A DNA stretch of 64,000 nt, from NCBI RefSeq assembly GCF_039523335.1, contig NZ_BAAAFC010000002.1:1-64000 (forward strand). The letters run 5' to 3'. Shown here piece by piece: positions 17,098 to 31,036 of the stretch. The stretch comes from Marinobacter szutsaonensis. Its GTDB lineage: Bacteria; Pseudomonadota; Gammaproteobacteria; Pseudomonadales; Oleiphilaceae. Every line of letters begins with the position of its first letter. Position 1 is the first letter of the stretch. Position numbers and translations under genes: made by a program. The notes under the pieces were generated by a model that worked only from the letters and a program-made list of their open reading frames with translations, made no database searches and was not told the DNA's origin.

Positions 17098-18846
17098 GTG
17101 ATCGATTTGTCCGGTCAGGGAACACAGACAACATGGGGCCAACGTATGGCTGCAGGGCTGAAAGCCTGGCGGTTCGGCACCGTGCTGGGTGTTTTCCTGC
17201 TGGTGGTTGCCGCCCTGGGCTGGCGGCTGGTGGACCTGCATGTGGTGGACAACGAGTTTCTGCGCAAGCAGGGCGACGTCCGCACCATCCGGGTCGAGAG
17301 CATCGATGCCCATCGAGGTGTCATCAGTGATCGTCATGGCGAACCGCTGGCGGTCAGTACCCCGGTCCAGACAATCTGGGCCAATCCCTCTGAAGCCAAT
17401 CCCGACGAGCCCCGCCTGGCCAACCTGGCCCGCCTGCTGGGTATCAATGAAGCCCGTCTGCGGGAGCGGCTCCGGGACTATGCCGGCCGGGAATTCATCT
17501 ACCTGCGCCGCAAGGTTCAGCCCTCCCTTGCCCGGGACGCGATGGCGTTGGACATCAATGGGATTTACAGTCGGCAGGAATACCGTCGTTACTACCCTGC
17601 AGGCGAAGTGACCGCTCACGTCGTAGGCTTCACCGATATCGACGAGCGCGGCCAGGAAGGCATTGAACTGACCTATAACGACTGGCTCTCCGGGGAGTCC
17701 GGGCGCAAGCGCGTGCTCAAGGATAATCGTGGCCGGGCCATCAAGGACCTGACCCTGATCCGGGATGCCCAGCCGGGACAGAAACTCGAGCTCAGTCTCG
17801 ATCTTCGCCTGCAGTACCTGGCCTATCGGGAGCTTAAAGCGGTGGTTAACGCCCACAAGGCTCGGGGCGGCACCCTGGTAATGCTCGACGTGGACACCGG
17901 AGAGGTTCTGGCGATGGTGAACCAGGGCTCCTACAACCCTAATGACCGGAGCCAGCTGGCGGCGGAGAACCTCAGAAACAAGGCCATCACCGACTTGTTC
18001 GAACCCGGCTCGACCATGAAGCCGATTACCGTGGCCGCAGCCCTGGAGTCCGGCCTTTATAAGTCTGGCGACACCATCGATACCTCCCCCGGCTATCGCC
18101 GGTTCGGTCGTTTTACCATCCGTGACCATCGCAATTACGGGGTCCTGGATCTCACCGGCATAATTGTGAAGTCCAGTAACGTGGGCATGAGCAAGATTGC
18201 TTCGGAAATCGGTGGTGACGTGATTCGGGATCTCTACAGCCGCCTGGGCCTGGGTCAGCCTACCGGCGTAGGGTTCCCGGGTGAGGCAGTCGGCATATTG
18301 CCGGCCCCGCCCAAATGGCGTCCCGTTGAGGAGGCCACACTTTCCTATGGTTATGGCATGAGCGTGAACGCCCTGCAACTGGCCCAAGCCTACATGGTTC
18401 TGGCCAATGGCGGCATCCGGTATCCGTTGAGCCTGCTCAAGGTCGATGAGCCGCCTCGGGGCCAGCGGGTGCTTTCCGAGGGTGTGGCTCATGAGGTCCG
18501 GCAAATGCTGGCGCAGGTGGTCGAGAAGGGTACCGGTACCCGGGCCCAGCCCGGCTTTTACTCTGCCGGCGGCAAGACAGGAACTGTTCACCTGGTTGGC
18601 GCTCAAGGTTATGAGGACAGCCAGTACAAGGCGATTTTTGCCGGAATGGCACCGATTGATAATCCGAGAATCGTTACCGTTGTGGCCGTTGATGCGCCGC
18701 AGTCCGGGGAATATTACGGCGGTGAGGTAGCCGCCCCGGTATTCGCCCGGGTGATGAGTGACGCACTGCGACTGCTGAATGTGAAGCCTGAACTGGAAGT
18801 CACCGGCTCGCCTGGCGAGTCGCCGACGACCGGGGAGCGAGGTTAA
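17098..18846 (+). CDS. ftsI: peptidoglycan D,D-transpeptidase FtsI (PBP3)
   Basis: Septal class B penicillin-binding protein, 582 aa. N-terminal membrane anchor (GTVLGVFLLVVAALGWRLVD), pedestal domain with RGVISDRHGEPLAVS, and the transpeptidase domain with active-site STMK (in FEPGSTMKPITVAAA), the SSN triad (KSSNVGMSKIA) and KTGT (GGKTGTVHLVG). GTG start with CAGGGTG context 32 bases after ftsL. It works with FtsW in septal synthesis. Confidence 0.97.
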   Translation: MIDLSGQGTQTTWGQRMAAGLKAWRFGTVLGVFLLVVAALGWRLVDLHVVDNEFLRKQGDVRTIRVESIDAHRGVISDRHGEPLAVSTPVQTIWANPSEANPDEPRLANLARLLGINEARLRERLRDYAGREFIYLRRKVQPSLARDAMALDINGIYSRQEYRRYYPAGEVTAHVVGFTDIDERGQEGIELTYNDWLSGESGRKRVLKDNRGRAIKDLTLIRDAQPGQKLELSLDLRLQYLAYRELKAVVNAHKARGGTLVMLDVDTGEVLAMVNQGSYNPNDRSQLAAENLRNKAITDLFEPGSTMKPITVAAALESGLYKSGDTIDTSPGYRRFGRFTIRDHRNYGVLDLTGIIVKSSNVGMSKIASEIGGDVIRDLYSRLGLGQPTGVGFPGEAVGILPAPPKWRPVEEATLSYGYGMSVNALQLAQAYMVLANGGIRYPLSLLKVDEPPRGQRVLSEGVAHEVRQMLAQVVEKGTGTRAQPGFYSAGGKTGTVHLVGAQGYEDSQYKAIFAGMAPIDNPRIVTVVAVDAPQSGEYYGGEVAAPVFARVMSDALRLLNVKPELEVTGSPGESPTTGERG

Positions 18847-18850
18847 ACCT

Positions 18851-20335
18851 ATGTGCATCGCATCACTCAGCACTTTGTTGCATGGCATCGTCGAGGTGCC
18901 GTCGGTATTCGATGTCACCATTCACGGACTGAAGACCGACAGCCGCGAGGTTCGGTCCGGAGATGCCTTTGTGGCGCTGGCTGGCGCGCGAACGCCGGCG
19001 GACTTTTACGTCGACAAGGCCATTGAGGCCGGCGCGACGGTTGTGTTGCTGGAGTCCGTTACCGCGGGCGAATGTGCCGAACACCATGGTGCGCTCATCG
19101 TGCCGGTGGTCGGGTTGCGGGAGCAACTTGGTCGCCTGGCGGATCGTTTTTTCGAGCATCCCTCGCAACGACTGCGGCTGATTGGCGTCACCGGCACCAA
19201 TGGCAAGACTTCTGTCTCCCAGTACATTGCGCGCCTGCTGAAAGATACCGGAACGCCCTGCGGCGTGATCGGAACACTCGGCTACGGTATGCCCGACGCC
19301 CTTCAGCCGGCGAGTCACACCACCCCGGATGTGGTGCAGGTAAACCGGGTGTTGTACCGGATCCTGGCACAGGGTGGCCGGGCCGCAGCCATGGAGGTGT
19401 CGTCCCATGCCCTCGATCAGGGCCGGGTAGACAATCTCACCATGACCGGGGCGGTCTTCACCAACCTGACCCGCGATCATCTGGATTACCACGGGTCGAT
19501 GGAAGCCTATGGCGCGGCGAAGGCAAAACTGTTTGAGCGCGAAGCGCTGCACTTCGCGGTGATCAATTTCGATGATCCGTTCGGGCGGCAGTTGTATGGG
19601 CAACTGGACGGGAAGTGTGACCGGGTCAGGTACAGCTTGCACGAAGCCCAGACCGAACTCTGGTTGAGGGAGTTCCGCCCGACCGACGAAGGGTTCGAGG
19701 CTGTGGTTGATGGCGAATGGGGGGCATTCGATATTCGCGTTCCCCTGATGGGCAGTTTCAATGCCAGCAATGTGCTGGCGGCTATGGCCGCGGTGTTGAG
19801 CCTTGGCGTACCCGTGGATCGCGTCCGGGAAGCTGTTGGCCGGCTGGTGCCGCCACCGGGCCGGCTGGAACGGTTTACCGGCAATAACGGCGTGCGGGTC
19901 GTGGTGGATTACGCCCACACACCGGACGCCCTCTCGAATGCCCTGTCAGCACTTCGGCCGCACGTGGCTGGCCGGCTGATCTGTGTGTTCGGCTGCGGTG
20001 GTGACCGGGATTCCGGAAAACGCCCGGAAATGGCGCGGGAAGCCGAGCACCTGGCGGATGCGGTCATTGTGACCGATGACAACCCCCGCAGTGAGGCGCC
20101 CGAGGCAATTGTCCGGGACATCCTGGCCGGCTTTGAACAACCCGTGCAGGTCACGGTGATCCATGACCGTGCCGAGGCCATCCAAAGCGCCATTGCCCAG
20201 GCCGGCCCGGACGATCTGGTGCTGGTTGCCGGCAAGGGCCACGAGGCTTACCAGGAAATTGCGGGTCAGAAGCTGCCATTCAGCGACACCGAGCAGGTCA
20301 GGCATTGCCTGAAGCTCAACGGAGGTGTGGCATGA
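18851..20335 (+). CDS. murE: UDP-MurNAc-L-Ala-D-Glu--meso-diaminopimelate ligase
   Basis: 494-aa Mur ligase adding the third stem-peptide residue. Motifs: TDSREVRSGDAFVAL (UDP-sugar domain), P-loop GVTGTNGKTS, HTTPD, EVSSHALDQGR, FTNLTRDHLDYHG, and DDNPRSEAP. The DNPR motif is typical of enzymes that select meso-diaminopimelate rather than lysine. It starts five bases after the ftsI stop and overlaps murF by four bases. Confidence 0.97.
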   Translation: MCIASLSTLLHGIVEVPSVFDVTIHGLKTDSREVRSGDAFVALAGARTPADFYVDKAIEAGATVVLLESVTAGECAEHHGALIVPVVGLREQLGRLADRFFEHPSQRLRLIGVTGTNGKTSVSQYIARLLKDTGTPCGVIGTLGYGMPDALQPASHTTPDVVQVNRVLYRILAQGGRAAAMEVSSHALDQGRVDNLTMTGAVFTNLTRDHLDYHGSMEAYGAAKAKLFEREALHFAVINFDDPFGRQLYGQLDGKCDRVRYSLHEAQTELWLREFRPTDEGFEAVVDGEWGAFDIRVPLMGSFNASNVLAAMAAVLSLGVPVDRVREAVGRLVPPPGRLERFTGNNGVRVVVDYAHTPDALSNALSALRPHVAGRLICVFGCGGDRDSGKRPEMAREAEHLADAVIVTDDNPRSEAPEAIVRDILAGFEQPVQVTVIHDRAEAIQSAIAQAGPDDLVLVAGKGHEAYQEIAGQKLPFSDTEQVRHCLKLNGGVA

Positions 20336-21708
20336 TGCGCGCCTTTTCGCTGGCCGAGGCCCGTGACTGGACTGGCGCCAGGTGCGCTGCGCAGTCATTG
20401 GAATCCGTCCGGTATGAAGGGGTATCAACCGACACCCGGACGCTGGCGCAAGGGGATCTGTTCGTCGCCCTGCGGGGTGAGAATTTTGATGGACACCGGT
20501 TCCTGGCAAAGGCACAGGAGGCCGGTGCAGTGGCGGCGGTGGTGGACACCGAAGACAGCAGTATCACCATCCCGCAACTGGTGGTTACCGATACCGTCGA
20601 GGCCCTGGCCCGGCTGGCGGAGGGCAACCGGAAAGAGAGCACGGTGCAACTGGTGGCTGTCACCGGAAGCAGTGGCAAGACCACAGTCCGGGAAATGACC
20701 GCGGCGGTGCTGTCGCGCATGGGGCCGACCCTGGCGACCGAGGGCAACCTGAACAACCACATCGGGGTGCCCCTGACGCTGTTCCGCCTGGCCCCTGAAC
20801 ACCGGTTTGCCGCTATCGAGCTGGGCGCCAGTGGACTGGGCGAGATCGCCCATACGGTGGCGGTAGCCAGGCCACAGGTGGTGATCCTGACCAACGCCGG
20901 CCAGGCTCACCTGGAAGGGTTCGGGAGCTATGAAAACATTGTCCGGGCCAAGGGCGAGATCATCGAGGGCGTTGCCGAGGGTGGTCTTGTGGTTCTGAAC
21001 CGGGACGATCCCGCTTTCGACCAGTGGCTGGAACGGGCGGGAAATCGCCGCGTGGTCAGTGTCAGCCGACTCGGACATCCGGAAGCGGATTACCAGGTCA
21101 TGGACGCCAGAGTGTCTGGCGCGGGTCAGCAACTAACAGTGACCGGCCCCGATGGCTGGTCCTGCACCCTCACGCTTTCGTTTCCGGGTGAGCACAACCG
21201 GAGTAACGCCCTGATGGCGATCGCTGCGACCAGGGAGCTGGGTGCCACCGATCAGCAGCTGGAGGACAGCCTGGCGGGTATCCAGTCCGTCAAGGGCCGT
21301 CTTCAGATGCTGGATCTGGGTCGGGGACTGACCCTGATCGACGACAGTTACAACGCCAACCCTGCGTCCATGAAAGCGGCGGTGGCAGTGCTCGCTGAAC
21401 GGGCGGGCCAACGGGTGGCAGTCTTTGGGGCCATGGCCGAACTGGGCCCGGATGCCCGCGCCCTGCACGCCGAAGTGGGAGCCGCCGCGAAAGAAAGGGG
21501 CATCGACCGTTTGATGGTAGTGGGCCCCGGTTGTGAAGGTTATGTGGATGGATTCGGGCCGGAAGCCGAGCAGTTTCCGACCCATGAAGAGGCAGTGAAT
21601 GCCATCGTCAGTACCCTTGGTTCTGAAATCACCGTGCTGGTGAAGGGTTCTCGCAGTTCCGCCATGGATCGCGTGGTGGAGGGAATTAAAGAAAAGGTGA
21701 ATAACTAA
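20332..21708 (+). CDS. murF: UDP-MurNAc-tripeptide--D-alanyl-D-alanine ligase
   Basis: 458-aa Mur ligase that adds D-Ala-D-Ala. Contains [19 protein letters not shown]-loop [49 protein letters not shown] and [14 protein letters not shown]. The ATG at 20332 (ATGATG) overlaps the murE stop and has GGAGG seven bases upstream. Confidence 0.97.
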   Translation: MMRAFSLAEARDWTGARCAAQSLESVRYEGVSTDTRTLAQGDLFVALRGENFDGHRFLAKAQEAGAVAAVVDTEDSSITIPQLVVTDTVEALARLAEGNRKESTVQLVAVTGSSGKTTVREMTAAVLSRMGPTLATEGNLNNHIGVPLTLFRLAPEHRFAAIELGASGLGEIAHTVAVARPQVVILTNAGQAHLEGFGSYENIVRAKGEIIEGVAEGGLVVLNRDDPAFDQWLERAGNRRVVSVSRLGHPEADYQVMDARVSGAGQQLTVTGPDGWSCTLTLSFPGEHNRSNALMAIAATRELGATDQQLEDSLAGIQSVKGRLQMLDLGRGLTLIDDSYNANPASMKAAVAVLAERAGQRVAVFGAMAELGPDARALHAEVGAAAKERGIDRLMVVGPGCEGYVDGFGPEAEQFPTHEEAVNAIVSTLGSEITVLVKGSRSSAMDRVVEGIKEKVNN

Positions 21709-22793
21709 TGCTGCTCTGGCTGACAGAGGTTCTATCTCAATATTTTTCCGAACTGACGGTGTTTCAGTACCTGACGCTGCGCGCGATTCTGGGGATTCTG
21801 ACGGCACTGCTGATCTCGCTCATTATCGGGCCGATGATGATTCGCAAGCTCAGCCAGTACCAGATCGGCCAGGCGGTTCGGGATGATGGCCCCCAGACTC
21901 ATCTCAGCAAGGCGGGCACTCCGACCATGGGCGGCGCACTGATCCTGGTGGCCATTGCCGTCAGTACCCTGCTGTGGGCAGACCTGACCAACCGTTATGT
22001 GTGGATCACCCTGCTGGTCACCATGCTGTTCGGCGCCATTGGCTGGGTCGATGACTATCGCAAGGTGGTGGAGCGCAATCCCCGGGGGCTTCCGGCGAAA
22101 TGGAAATACTTCTGGCAGTCGGTGATCGGCGCCGGTGCGGCGATTTTCCTGTACTTCAGCTCCGCGCTGCCCCAGGAGACTTCCCTGTATCTGCCGTTCC
22201 TGAAGGACGTTTCCCTGACCCTGGGCCCGGTAATGTTCATCCTGCTCAGCTATTTCGTGATCGTGGGCAGCAGCAACGCGGTCAACCTGACCGACGGCCT
22301 GGATGGACTGGCGATCATGCCCACGGTCATGGTTGCCGGCGCGCTGGCCATTTTCGCCTATGTGTCCGGACACGCCCAGTTTGCCAATTACCTGCTGATT
22401 CCCCACCTGCCGGGAACCGGTGAGCTCATTATCTTCTGCGGTTCCCTGGTGGGTGCCGGGCTCGGGTTTCTGTGGTTCAACACCTATCCGGCCCAGGTCT
22501 TCATGGGTGATGTTGGAGCGCTGGCCTTGGGGGCAGCCCTCGGTGTGGTGGCGGTCATCGTGCGCCAGGAAATCGTGCTGTTCATCATGGGCGGGATCTT
22601 CGTGATGGAGACCATTTCGGTGATCCTGCAGGTGGCGTCGTTCCGCCTGACCGGCCGCCGGATTTTCCGGATGGCGCCGCTGCACCATCATTTTGAATTG
22701 AAAGGCTGGCCTGAACCCCGCGTTATCGTGCGGTTCTGGGTGGTCACTGTGGTTCTGGTCCTGATTGGCCTGGCCAGTCTGAAGATACGATAG
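21708..22793 (+). CDS. mraY: phospho-N-acetylmuramoyl-pentapeptide-transferase
   Basis: 361-aa polytopic enzyme (about 10 helices) that makes lipid I from UDP-MurNAc-pentapeptide and undecaprenyl phosphate. Signatures: [26 protein letters not shown] (Asp-rich active site), [11 protein letters not shown], and the loop motif [15 protein letters not shown]. Its start shares one base with the murF stop. Confidence 0.98.
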   Translation: MLLWLTEVLSQYFSELTVFQYLTLRAILGILTALLISLIIGPMMIRKLSQYQIGQAVRDDGPQTHLSKAGTPTMGGALILVAIAVSTLLWADLTNRYVWITLLVTMLFGAIGWVDDYRKVVERNPRGLPAKWKYFWQSVIGAGAAIFLYFSSALPQETSLYLPFLKDVSLTLGPVMFILLSYFVIVGSSNAVNLTDGLDGLAIMPTVMVAGALAIFAYVSGHAQFANYLLIPHLPGTGELIIFCGSLVGAGLGFLWFNTYPAQVFMGDVGALALGAALGVVAVIVRQEIVLFIMGGIFVMETISVILQVASFRLTGRRIFRMAPLHHHFELKGWPEPRVIVRFWVVTVVLVLIGLASLKIR

Positions 22794-22808
22794 GGTAACG
22801 CTACGGCT

Positions 22809-24149
22809 ATGAGTGTCATTGTTTCGGATCGTCGCACATTAGTGGTAGGGCTCGGCAAGACCGGGCTCTCCTGCGTGCGCTACCTGTCCGAACAGGGTCG
22901 GGAGGTTGCGGTGGCGGACAGCCGTACCGCGCCGCCGGGCCTGGACGAGCTGCGCTCGAGATGGCCGGCAATACCGGTTCATCTGGGCGCGTTCGATGCC
23001 GAGCTGTTTGCCGGGTTCAACGAGCTGGTGGTCAGCCCCGGCATCAGCATCGCCGAGCCGGCCATCGCGGGCGCGGCCGAGCGTGGTGCCCGGATCCGGG
23101 GCGATATCGATCTGTTCGCTGAGGCAGCGGATGCGCCGATCATTGCCATCACAGGCTCCAACGGCAAGACCACGGTCACCACGCTGGTGGGCGAGATGGC
23201 GAAAGCGGCCGGTCGCAAGGTGGAAGTCGGAGGCAATATCGGAACCCCGGCCCTGGATCTGCTCGGGCGCGGTGCCGATCTCTACGTGCTGGAGCTGTCC
23301 AGTTTCCAGCTGGAGACCACCGATGAACTGAATGCCCTGGCTGCCACGGTGCTGAATGTCAGCGATGACCACATGGACCGTTATCCGAACAAGATGGCCT
23401 ACTTCCAGGCCAAACAGCGGATATTCCGGGGCGCGAAGAATGCCATCGTCAACCTGGATGATGCCCTTAGCACGCCCATGGCCCGGGACACCCTGCGGTT
23501 CCTGTGTTTCGGTTTTCACCGGGTGAACCCGGAGACCTTCAGTACCCGGGACGACGATCAGGGTACCTGGATCACCTTCGGGTTCGACAACCTGCTGCTC
23601 ACCAGCGAGCTCCGGCTCCTGGGCCGCCACAACGTCAGTAATGTCATGGCGGCACTGGCCCTTGGCCATGCGGCGGGGTTCCCGATGGACGTCATGTTGC
23701 AGGTAGCCCGGGAGTTCCGGGGGCTGCCACACCGCTGCGAGTTTGTCCGCAGTTTCGAGGACGTTGACTACATCAATGATTCCAAGGGTACCAACGTGGG
23801 GGCCACGGTGGCGGCCATCGAGAGCCTGGCCCCGGAGCAGGGCAAAGTGGTGCTGATTGCCGGCGGTGATGGCAAGGGCGCGGACTTCGCGCCCCTGGAG
23901 GCGCCGGTTGCGCTGTATTGCCGGGCGGTGGTGCTGATCGGCACGGACGCGGACCGGATAGCGGAGGCCATCGGCAGCGGCGTTCCGACTGTACGGGCCG
24001 GCACCCTGAGCGACGCAGTCTCGGCCGCCCGGAAAGCGGCCCGCCCGGGTGACAGGGTGCTGCTGTCGCCGGCGTGCGCCAGTTTTGACATGTTCCGCGA
24101 TTATCTGGATCGCGGTGACCAGTTCCGAACACTCGTGGAGGCGCTGTGA
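22809..24149 (+). CDS. murD: UDP-N-acetylmuramoylalanine--D-glutamate ligase
   Basis: 446-aa Mur ligase adding D-Glu. N-terminal nucleotide-sugar domain with VVGLGKTGLSCVRYL, P-loop ITGSNGKTTVTTL, LELSSFQLET, NVSDDHMDRY, GLPHRCEFV, NDSKGTNVGAT and LLSPACASFDMF. A 15-base gap follows mraY; the stop overlaps the ftsW start. Confidence 0.97.
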   Translation: MSVIVSDRRTLVVGLGKTGLSCVRYLSEQGREVAVADSRTAPPGLDELRSRWPAIPVHLGAFDAELFAGFNELVVSPGISIAEPAIAGAAERGARIRGDIDLFAEAADAPIIAITGSNGKTTVTTLVGEMAKAAGRKVEVGGNIGTPALDLLGRGADLYVLELSSFQLETTDELNALAATVLNVSDDHMDRYPNKMAYFQAKQRIFRGAKNAIVNLDDALSTPMARDTLRFLCFGFHRVNPETFSTRDDDQGTWITFGFDNLLLTSELRLLGRHNVSNVMAALALGHAAGFPMDVMLQVAREFRGLPHRCEFVRSFEDVDYINDSKGTNVGATVAAIESLAPEQGKVVLIAGGDGKGADFAPLEAPVALYCRAVVLIGTDADRIAEAIGSGVPTVRAGTLSDAVSAARKAARPGDRVLLSPACASFDMFRDYLDRGDQFRTLVEAL

Positions 24150-25348
24150 TGTCAGCCGGAATCAGCCTTCCGAACCGCAACAGCTGGCTGGGCGAGATCC
24201 AGCCTCTGCCGGTGCTGGTGCTCAGTGCGGCGGCTTTGCTGGTGGTCGGTGTGGTGATGATTTCATCCGCTTCCATGGACATGGCGGCGGAAACCATGGG
24301 GAACAGCTACCACTATGTGATCCGTCAGCTGCTGTTCGCTGCCATGGGAGGTGTCCTGGCCCTGGTGGCGGTGAATGTGCCGGTTGCCTGGTGGGAGCGC
24401 AGTGGCTGGCTGCTGCTGGGCATCGGTCTGCTGGTGCTGGTGCTGGTGCTGACCCCGATGGGGCGCACGGTCAATGGTTCCACCCGTTGGATCCCGTTCG
24501 GCCTGTTCAACGTGCAGGTGTCCGAGGTGGCAAAACTGTGCCTGATTGCCTATCTGGCGGGTTACGTGGTGCGCCGCCGGGACGAACTGCTCAATACCTG
24601 GCCCGGCTTTCTGAAGCCGCTTGTGGTGTTGGGCGTGGCCTCGGTTCTACTGGTTATCCAGCCGGACTTCGGAGCCACGGTGGTGCTGGTGACGGCGGCT
24701 GCCGGCATGATTTTTCTCAGTGGCGTCCGGTTGACCCGGTTCCTGCCGTTGATCGCGATTCTGGTGGCCCTGGGGACTGTCCTGGTGTTAACCCAGCCTT
24801 ACCGGCTGAAACGGGTGGTGAGCTACCTGGATCCCTGGAAAGACCAGTTTGATACCGGATACCAGCTGACCCAGTCGCTGATTGCCTTCGGCCGTGGCGA
24901 GTGGGCCGGTGTCGGCCTGGGCAATTCGATCCAGAAGCTGTTCTATCTGCCCGAGGCCCACACCGACTTTATCTTCGCGATCATTGCCGAGGAATTCGGT
25001 CTGCTGGGGTCGTTGCTGGTACTGGCCCTGTTCACGGTCCTGGTGATTTCAGGCTTCGTGATTGCCCGCCGGGCCGAGAAGGCTGAAATGCCTTTTGGCG
25101 CCTGTTTTGCCTATGGCCTGACGCTCCTGATCGGGCTGCAGGCCGGCATCAACATGGCGGTCAGCACCGGACTGCTGCCCACCAAGGGCCTGACCCTGCC
25201 GTTGGTGAGTTATGGCGGGTCAAGCCTGATGATTACCTGCGTGTGTATTGGTGTTCTCGCACGCATTGAAATGGAACGGCTGGACAAGGTACGCGTGGCC
25301 AGTGAGAAGAACGGTTCAAAGAAACGGGGAGGGGCGGTGTATGACTGA
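24149..25348 (+). CDS. ftsW: lipid II polymerase FtsW (SEDS glycosyltransferase)
   Basis: 399-aa SEDS-family membrane protein that polymerises septal peptidoglycan with FtsI. Ten or so helices. Motifs: GRTVNGSTRWI, SEVAKLCLIAYLAGY, IQPDFGATVVL (catalytic Asp), AHTDFIFAIIAEEFGLLG, and PLVSYGGSSLM near the C-terminus. The ATG at 24149 lies seven bases after GGAGG; GTG 24146 is possible. It overlaps murG by eight bases. Confidence 0.96.
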   Translation: MSAGISLPNRNSWLGEIQPLPVLVLSAAALLVVGVVMISSASMDMAAETMGNSYHYVIRQLLFAAMGGVLALVAVNVPVAWWERSGWLLLGIGLLVLVLVLTPMGRTVNGSTRWIPFGLFNVQVSEVAKLCLIAYLAGYVVRRRDELLNTWPGFLKPLVVLGVASVLLVIQPDFGATVVLVTAAAGMIFLSGVRLTRFLPLIAILVALGTVLVLTQPYRLKRVVSYLDPWKDQFDTGYQLTQSLIAFGRGEWAGVGLGNSIQKLFYLPEAHTDFIFAIIAEEFGLLGSLLVLALFTVLVISGFVIARRAEKAEMPFGACFAYGLTLLIGLQAGINMAVSTGLLPTKGLTLPLVSYGGSSLMITCVCIGVLARIEMERLDKVRVASEKNGSKKRGGAVYD

Positions 25349-26418
25349 ATCCCGTCGCTTCCTGATGATGGCAGGCGGCACCGGGGGCCACGTGTTCCCG
25401 GCGCTGGCAACTGCCCGGGCCCTTGAGGCCAGGGGGCATGAGGTTTACTGGCTGGGCGCCACCGGTGGCATGGAACAGCGGCTGATCGGCGATACCGACA
25501 TCCCGTTGTCGCTCATCCACATCTCGGGCCTGCGGGGCAAAGGCAAGCTGGCCCTGTTGCTGGCGCCGTTCCGCCTGATGCGGGCCCTGGGTGAAGCGTT
25601 CACGGTGGTGCGGCGAATCCGTCCCGACTGCGTCGTTGGCATGGGCGGATTCGTGACCGGACCGGGCGGAGTAGCCGCCTGGCTGACCCGGACACCCCTG
25701 GTGATCCATGAGCAGAATGCCATTGCCGGGATGACTAACCGCATTCTGGTGCGGTTCGCCAACACGGTGCTGGAAGCCTTCCCGGGTAGTTTCGGGGCAG
25801 ACGTGGTGACCCGATGCACCGGTAACCCGGTGCGCCAGGATCTGGCCAGTCTGCCGGAGCCGGAAACCCGCATGGCCGGCCGGTCCGGCCAGCTGCGGGT
25901 CCTGGTGGTTGGCGGCAGCCTCGGCGCCCGGGTGTTCAATCAGCAGGTCCCCGAGGCCCTGGCCCTGATTCCGAAGGCGGGTCGACCGGAGGTGCGTCAC
26001 CAGTGTGGTGAGAAGAACCTGGATGAGGCGAAAGCCGCCTACGAGGCACAGGGTGTAACAGCCAGTATCGAGCCGTTTATCAGGGATATGGCCGAAGCCT
26101 ACAGCTGGGCCGATGTAGTCATCTGTCGCTCGGGAGCGCTGACGGTTTCCGAGCTCTGCGCGGCGGGTATCGGTGCCGTACTGGTGCCATTTCCCCATGC
26201 CGTGGATGACCACCAGACGGCCAATGCGAAGCAGATGGTGGAGGCGAAGGCGGCAGTGCTGATTCCACAGCCAAAACTGACACCGGCAACCCTGGCCGAA
26301 ACCCTGCAAGACCTGGCAAAGGATCGGACCAGGGTCATGAACATGGCGAAGGCTGCACGAACGCTGGCCCGCCCGGATGCAACGGAGAGAGTCGTGAATT
26401 ACTGTCTGGAGGCCGCCA

Positions 26419-26426
<8 letters not shown>
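25341..26426 (+). CDS. murG: UDP-GlcNAc:lipid I N-acetylglucosaminyltransferase
   Basis: 361 aa, GT28 family; makes lipid II at the inner face of the membrane. N-terminal Gly-rich GGTGGH (residues 12-17), [46 protein letters not shown], and the C-terminal [16 protein letters not shown] with [14 protein letters not shown] (UDP-GlcNAc site). The start is inside the end of ftsW; a longer in-frame version from 25248 is rejected. Confidence 0.97.
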
Positions 26427-29669
<3,243 letters not shown>

Positions 29670-29704
29670 CAAATTAACGACAGACCAACGGTTTGGTGGA
29701 ATAC

Positions 29705-30940
29705 ATGTCATCGGTTGAAACGGAAAACATGATTGTTGGCCTCGATATCGGAACCTCGAAGGTGGTTGCGATCGTCGGCAAGCGCAAGATGGACGGCACC
29801 ATTGAGGTGGTGGGGATCGGTTCCCACCCGTCCCGGGGCCTGAAGCGCGGTGTGGTGGTCAATATCGAGACCACCGTGCAGGCCATCCAGCGTGCTGTCG
29901 AGGAGGCCGAGCTCATGGCCGGCTGCCGGATTCATTCGGTGTACGCCGGAATCGCGGGCAGCCACATCAAGAGCCTGAACTCCCATGGCATCGTGGCCAT
30001 CCGGGACCGGGAGGTCACCCAGGCGGATATCGACCGGGTGATTGACGCCGCCCAGGCGGTGGCTATTCCCGCCGACCAGAAGATCCTGCACATCCTGCCG
30101 CAGGAGTTCGTGATTGACAGCCAGGAGGGCATCAAGGAGCCCATGGGCATGTCCGGTGTCCGCCTGGAGGCCAAGGTGCACCTGGTGACCTGTGCGGTAA
30201 ATGCTGCCCAGAACATCGAGAAATGCGTCAGGCGCTGCGGTCTGGAGGTGGACGACATCATCCTGGAGCAGCTGGCTTCCAGTCACGCCATCCTGACCGA
30301 GGACGAGAAGGAGCTGGGCGTCTGCGTGGTGGATGTTGGTGGTGGCACCACCGACATCGCCGTGTTCACCGGCGGCGCCATCCGCCACACCGCGGTAATC
30401 CCGATTGCCGGGGACCAGGTCACCAACGACATTGCCATGGCGCTGCGGACGCCAACCCAGAATGCCGAAGAGATCAAGATCAAGTATGCCTGTGCGCTGA
30501 CCCAGCTCGCAGGCGCCGATGAAACCATCAAGGTGCCGAGCGTCGGCGACCGTGCCCCCCGTGACCTTTCACGGCAGGCACTGGCCGAAGTGGTGGAGCC
30601 TCGTTACGAGGAGCTTTTCACCCTGGTGCAGTCGGAACTGCGCCGGTCCGGATTTGAGGACCTGATTCCCGCAGGCATCGTGATAACCGGCGGTTCCTCC
30701 ACCATGGAAGGTGTGGTGGAACTGGCCGAGGAGATCTTCCACATGCCGGTCCGCCTGGCTTCTCCGCAGGCGGTGTCCGGTATGACGGAAGTGGTCAACA
30801 ACCCGATCTACGCCACTGGCGTCGGGTTGTTGATCCATGGCTTCCGCCAGATGGATCTCGGGCGGGCGCCCGTGCTCAAGGGGGAAGAGGCCCCCTCGCT
30901 GTTTGAGCGCATGAAAGCCTGGTTTACCGGTCATTTCTGA
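29705..30940 (+). CDS. ftsA: cell division protein FtsA
   Basis: 411-aa actin-like ATPase that tethers FtsZ to the membrane. Motifs: IVGLDIGTSKVVAIVG (phosphate 1), GISGSHIKSLNS-like GIAGSHIKSLNSHG (1C domain), VVDVGGGTTDIAVF (phosphate 2), and VITGGSSTMEGVVELAE (adenosine). The C-terminal LFERMKAWFTGHF is the membrane-targeting amphipathic helix. The ATG at 29705 was chosen over upstream TTG/GTG codons in frame. Confidence 0.97.
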   Translation: MSSVETENMIVGLDIGTSKVVAIVGKRKMDGTIEVVGIGSHPSRGLKRGVVVNIETTVQAIQRAVEEAELMAGCRIHSVYAGIAGSHIKSLNSHGIVAIRDREVTQADIDRVIDAAQAVAIPADQKILHILPQEFVIDSQEGIKEPMGMSGVRLEAKVHLVTCAVNAAQNIEKCVRRCGLEVDDIILEQLASSHAILTEDEKELGVCVVDVGGGTTDIAVFTGGAIRHTAVIPIAGDQVTNDIAMALRTPTQNAEEIKIKYACALTQLAGADETIKVPSVGDRAPRDLSRQALAEVVEPRYEELFTLVQSELRRSGFEDLIPAGIVITGGSSTMEGVVELAEEIFHMPVRLASPQAVSGMTEVVNNPIYATGVGLLIHGFRQMDLGRAPVLKGEEAPSLFERMKAWFTGHF

Positions 30941-30968
30941 CCGGCCAGGACGAGCAGTACACGAAGGT

Positions 30969-31012
30969 ATCTCGAAAACACAAATCTCGAAAAAACAGCC
31001 TGGATAGGCTGT
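30969..31012 (+). promoter_or_regulatory. ftsZ leader: tandem repeat and perfect hairpin
   Basis: Between ftsA and ftsZ there are two copies of ATCTCGAAAA (30969-30978 and 30984-30993, 15-base period), then the perfect hairpin ACAGCCT-GGAT-AGGCTGT (30995-31012). No T-run follows, so it is not a plus-strand terminator. The ftsZ ribosome site AGGAG lies 14 bases further on. Function unknown. Confidence 0.4.
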
Positions 31013-31036
31013 CTACAGCACGAAGGAGTAGGGGAA

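Noticed and set aside
17083-18921. 612-residue open frame opposite ftsI
   Set aside because: Fully antisense to a well-defined FtsI with all catalytic motifs; no domain seen.
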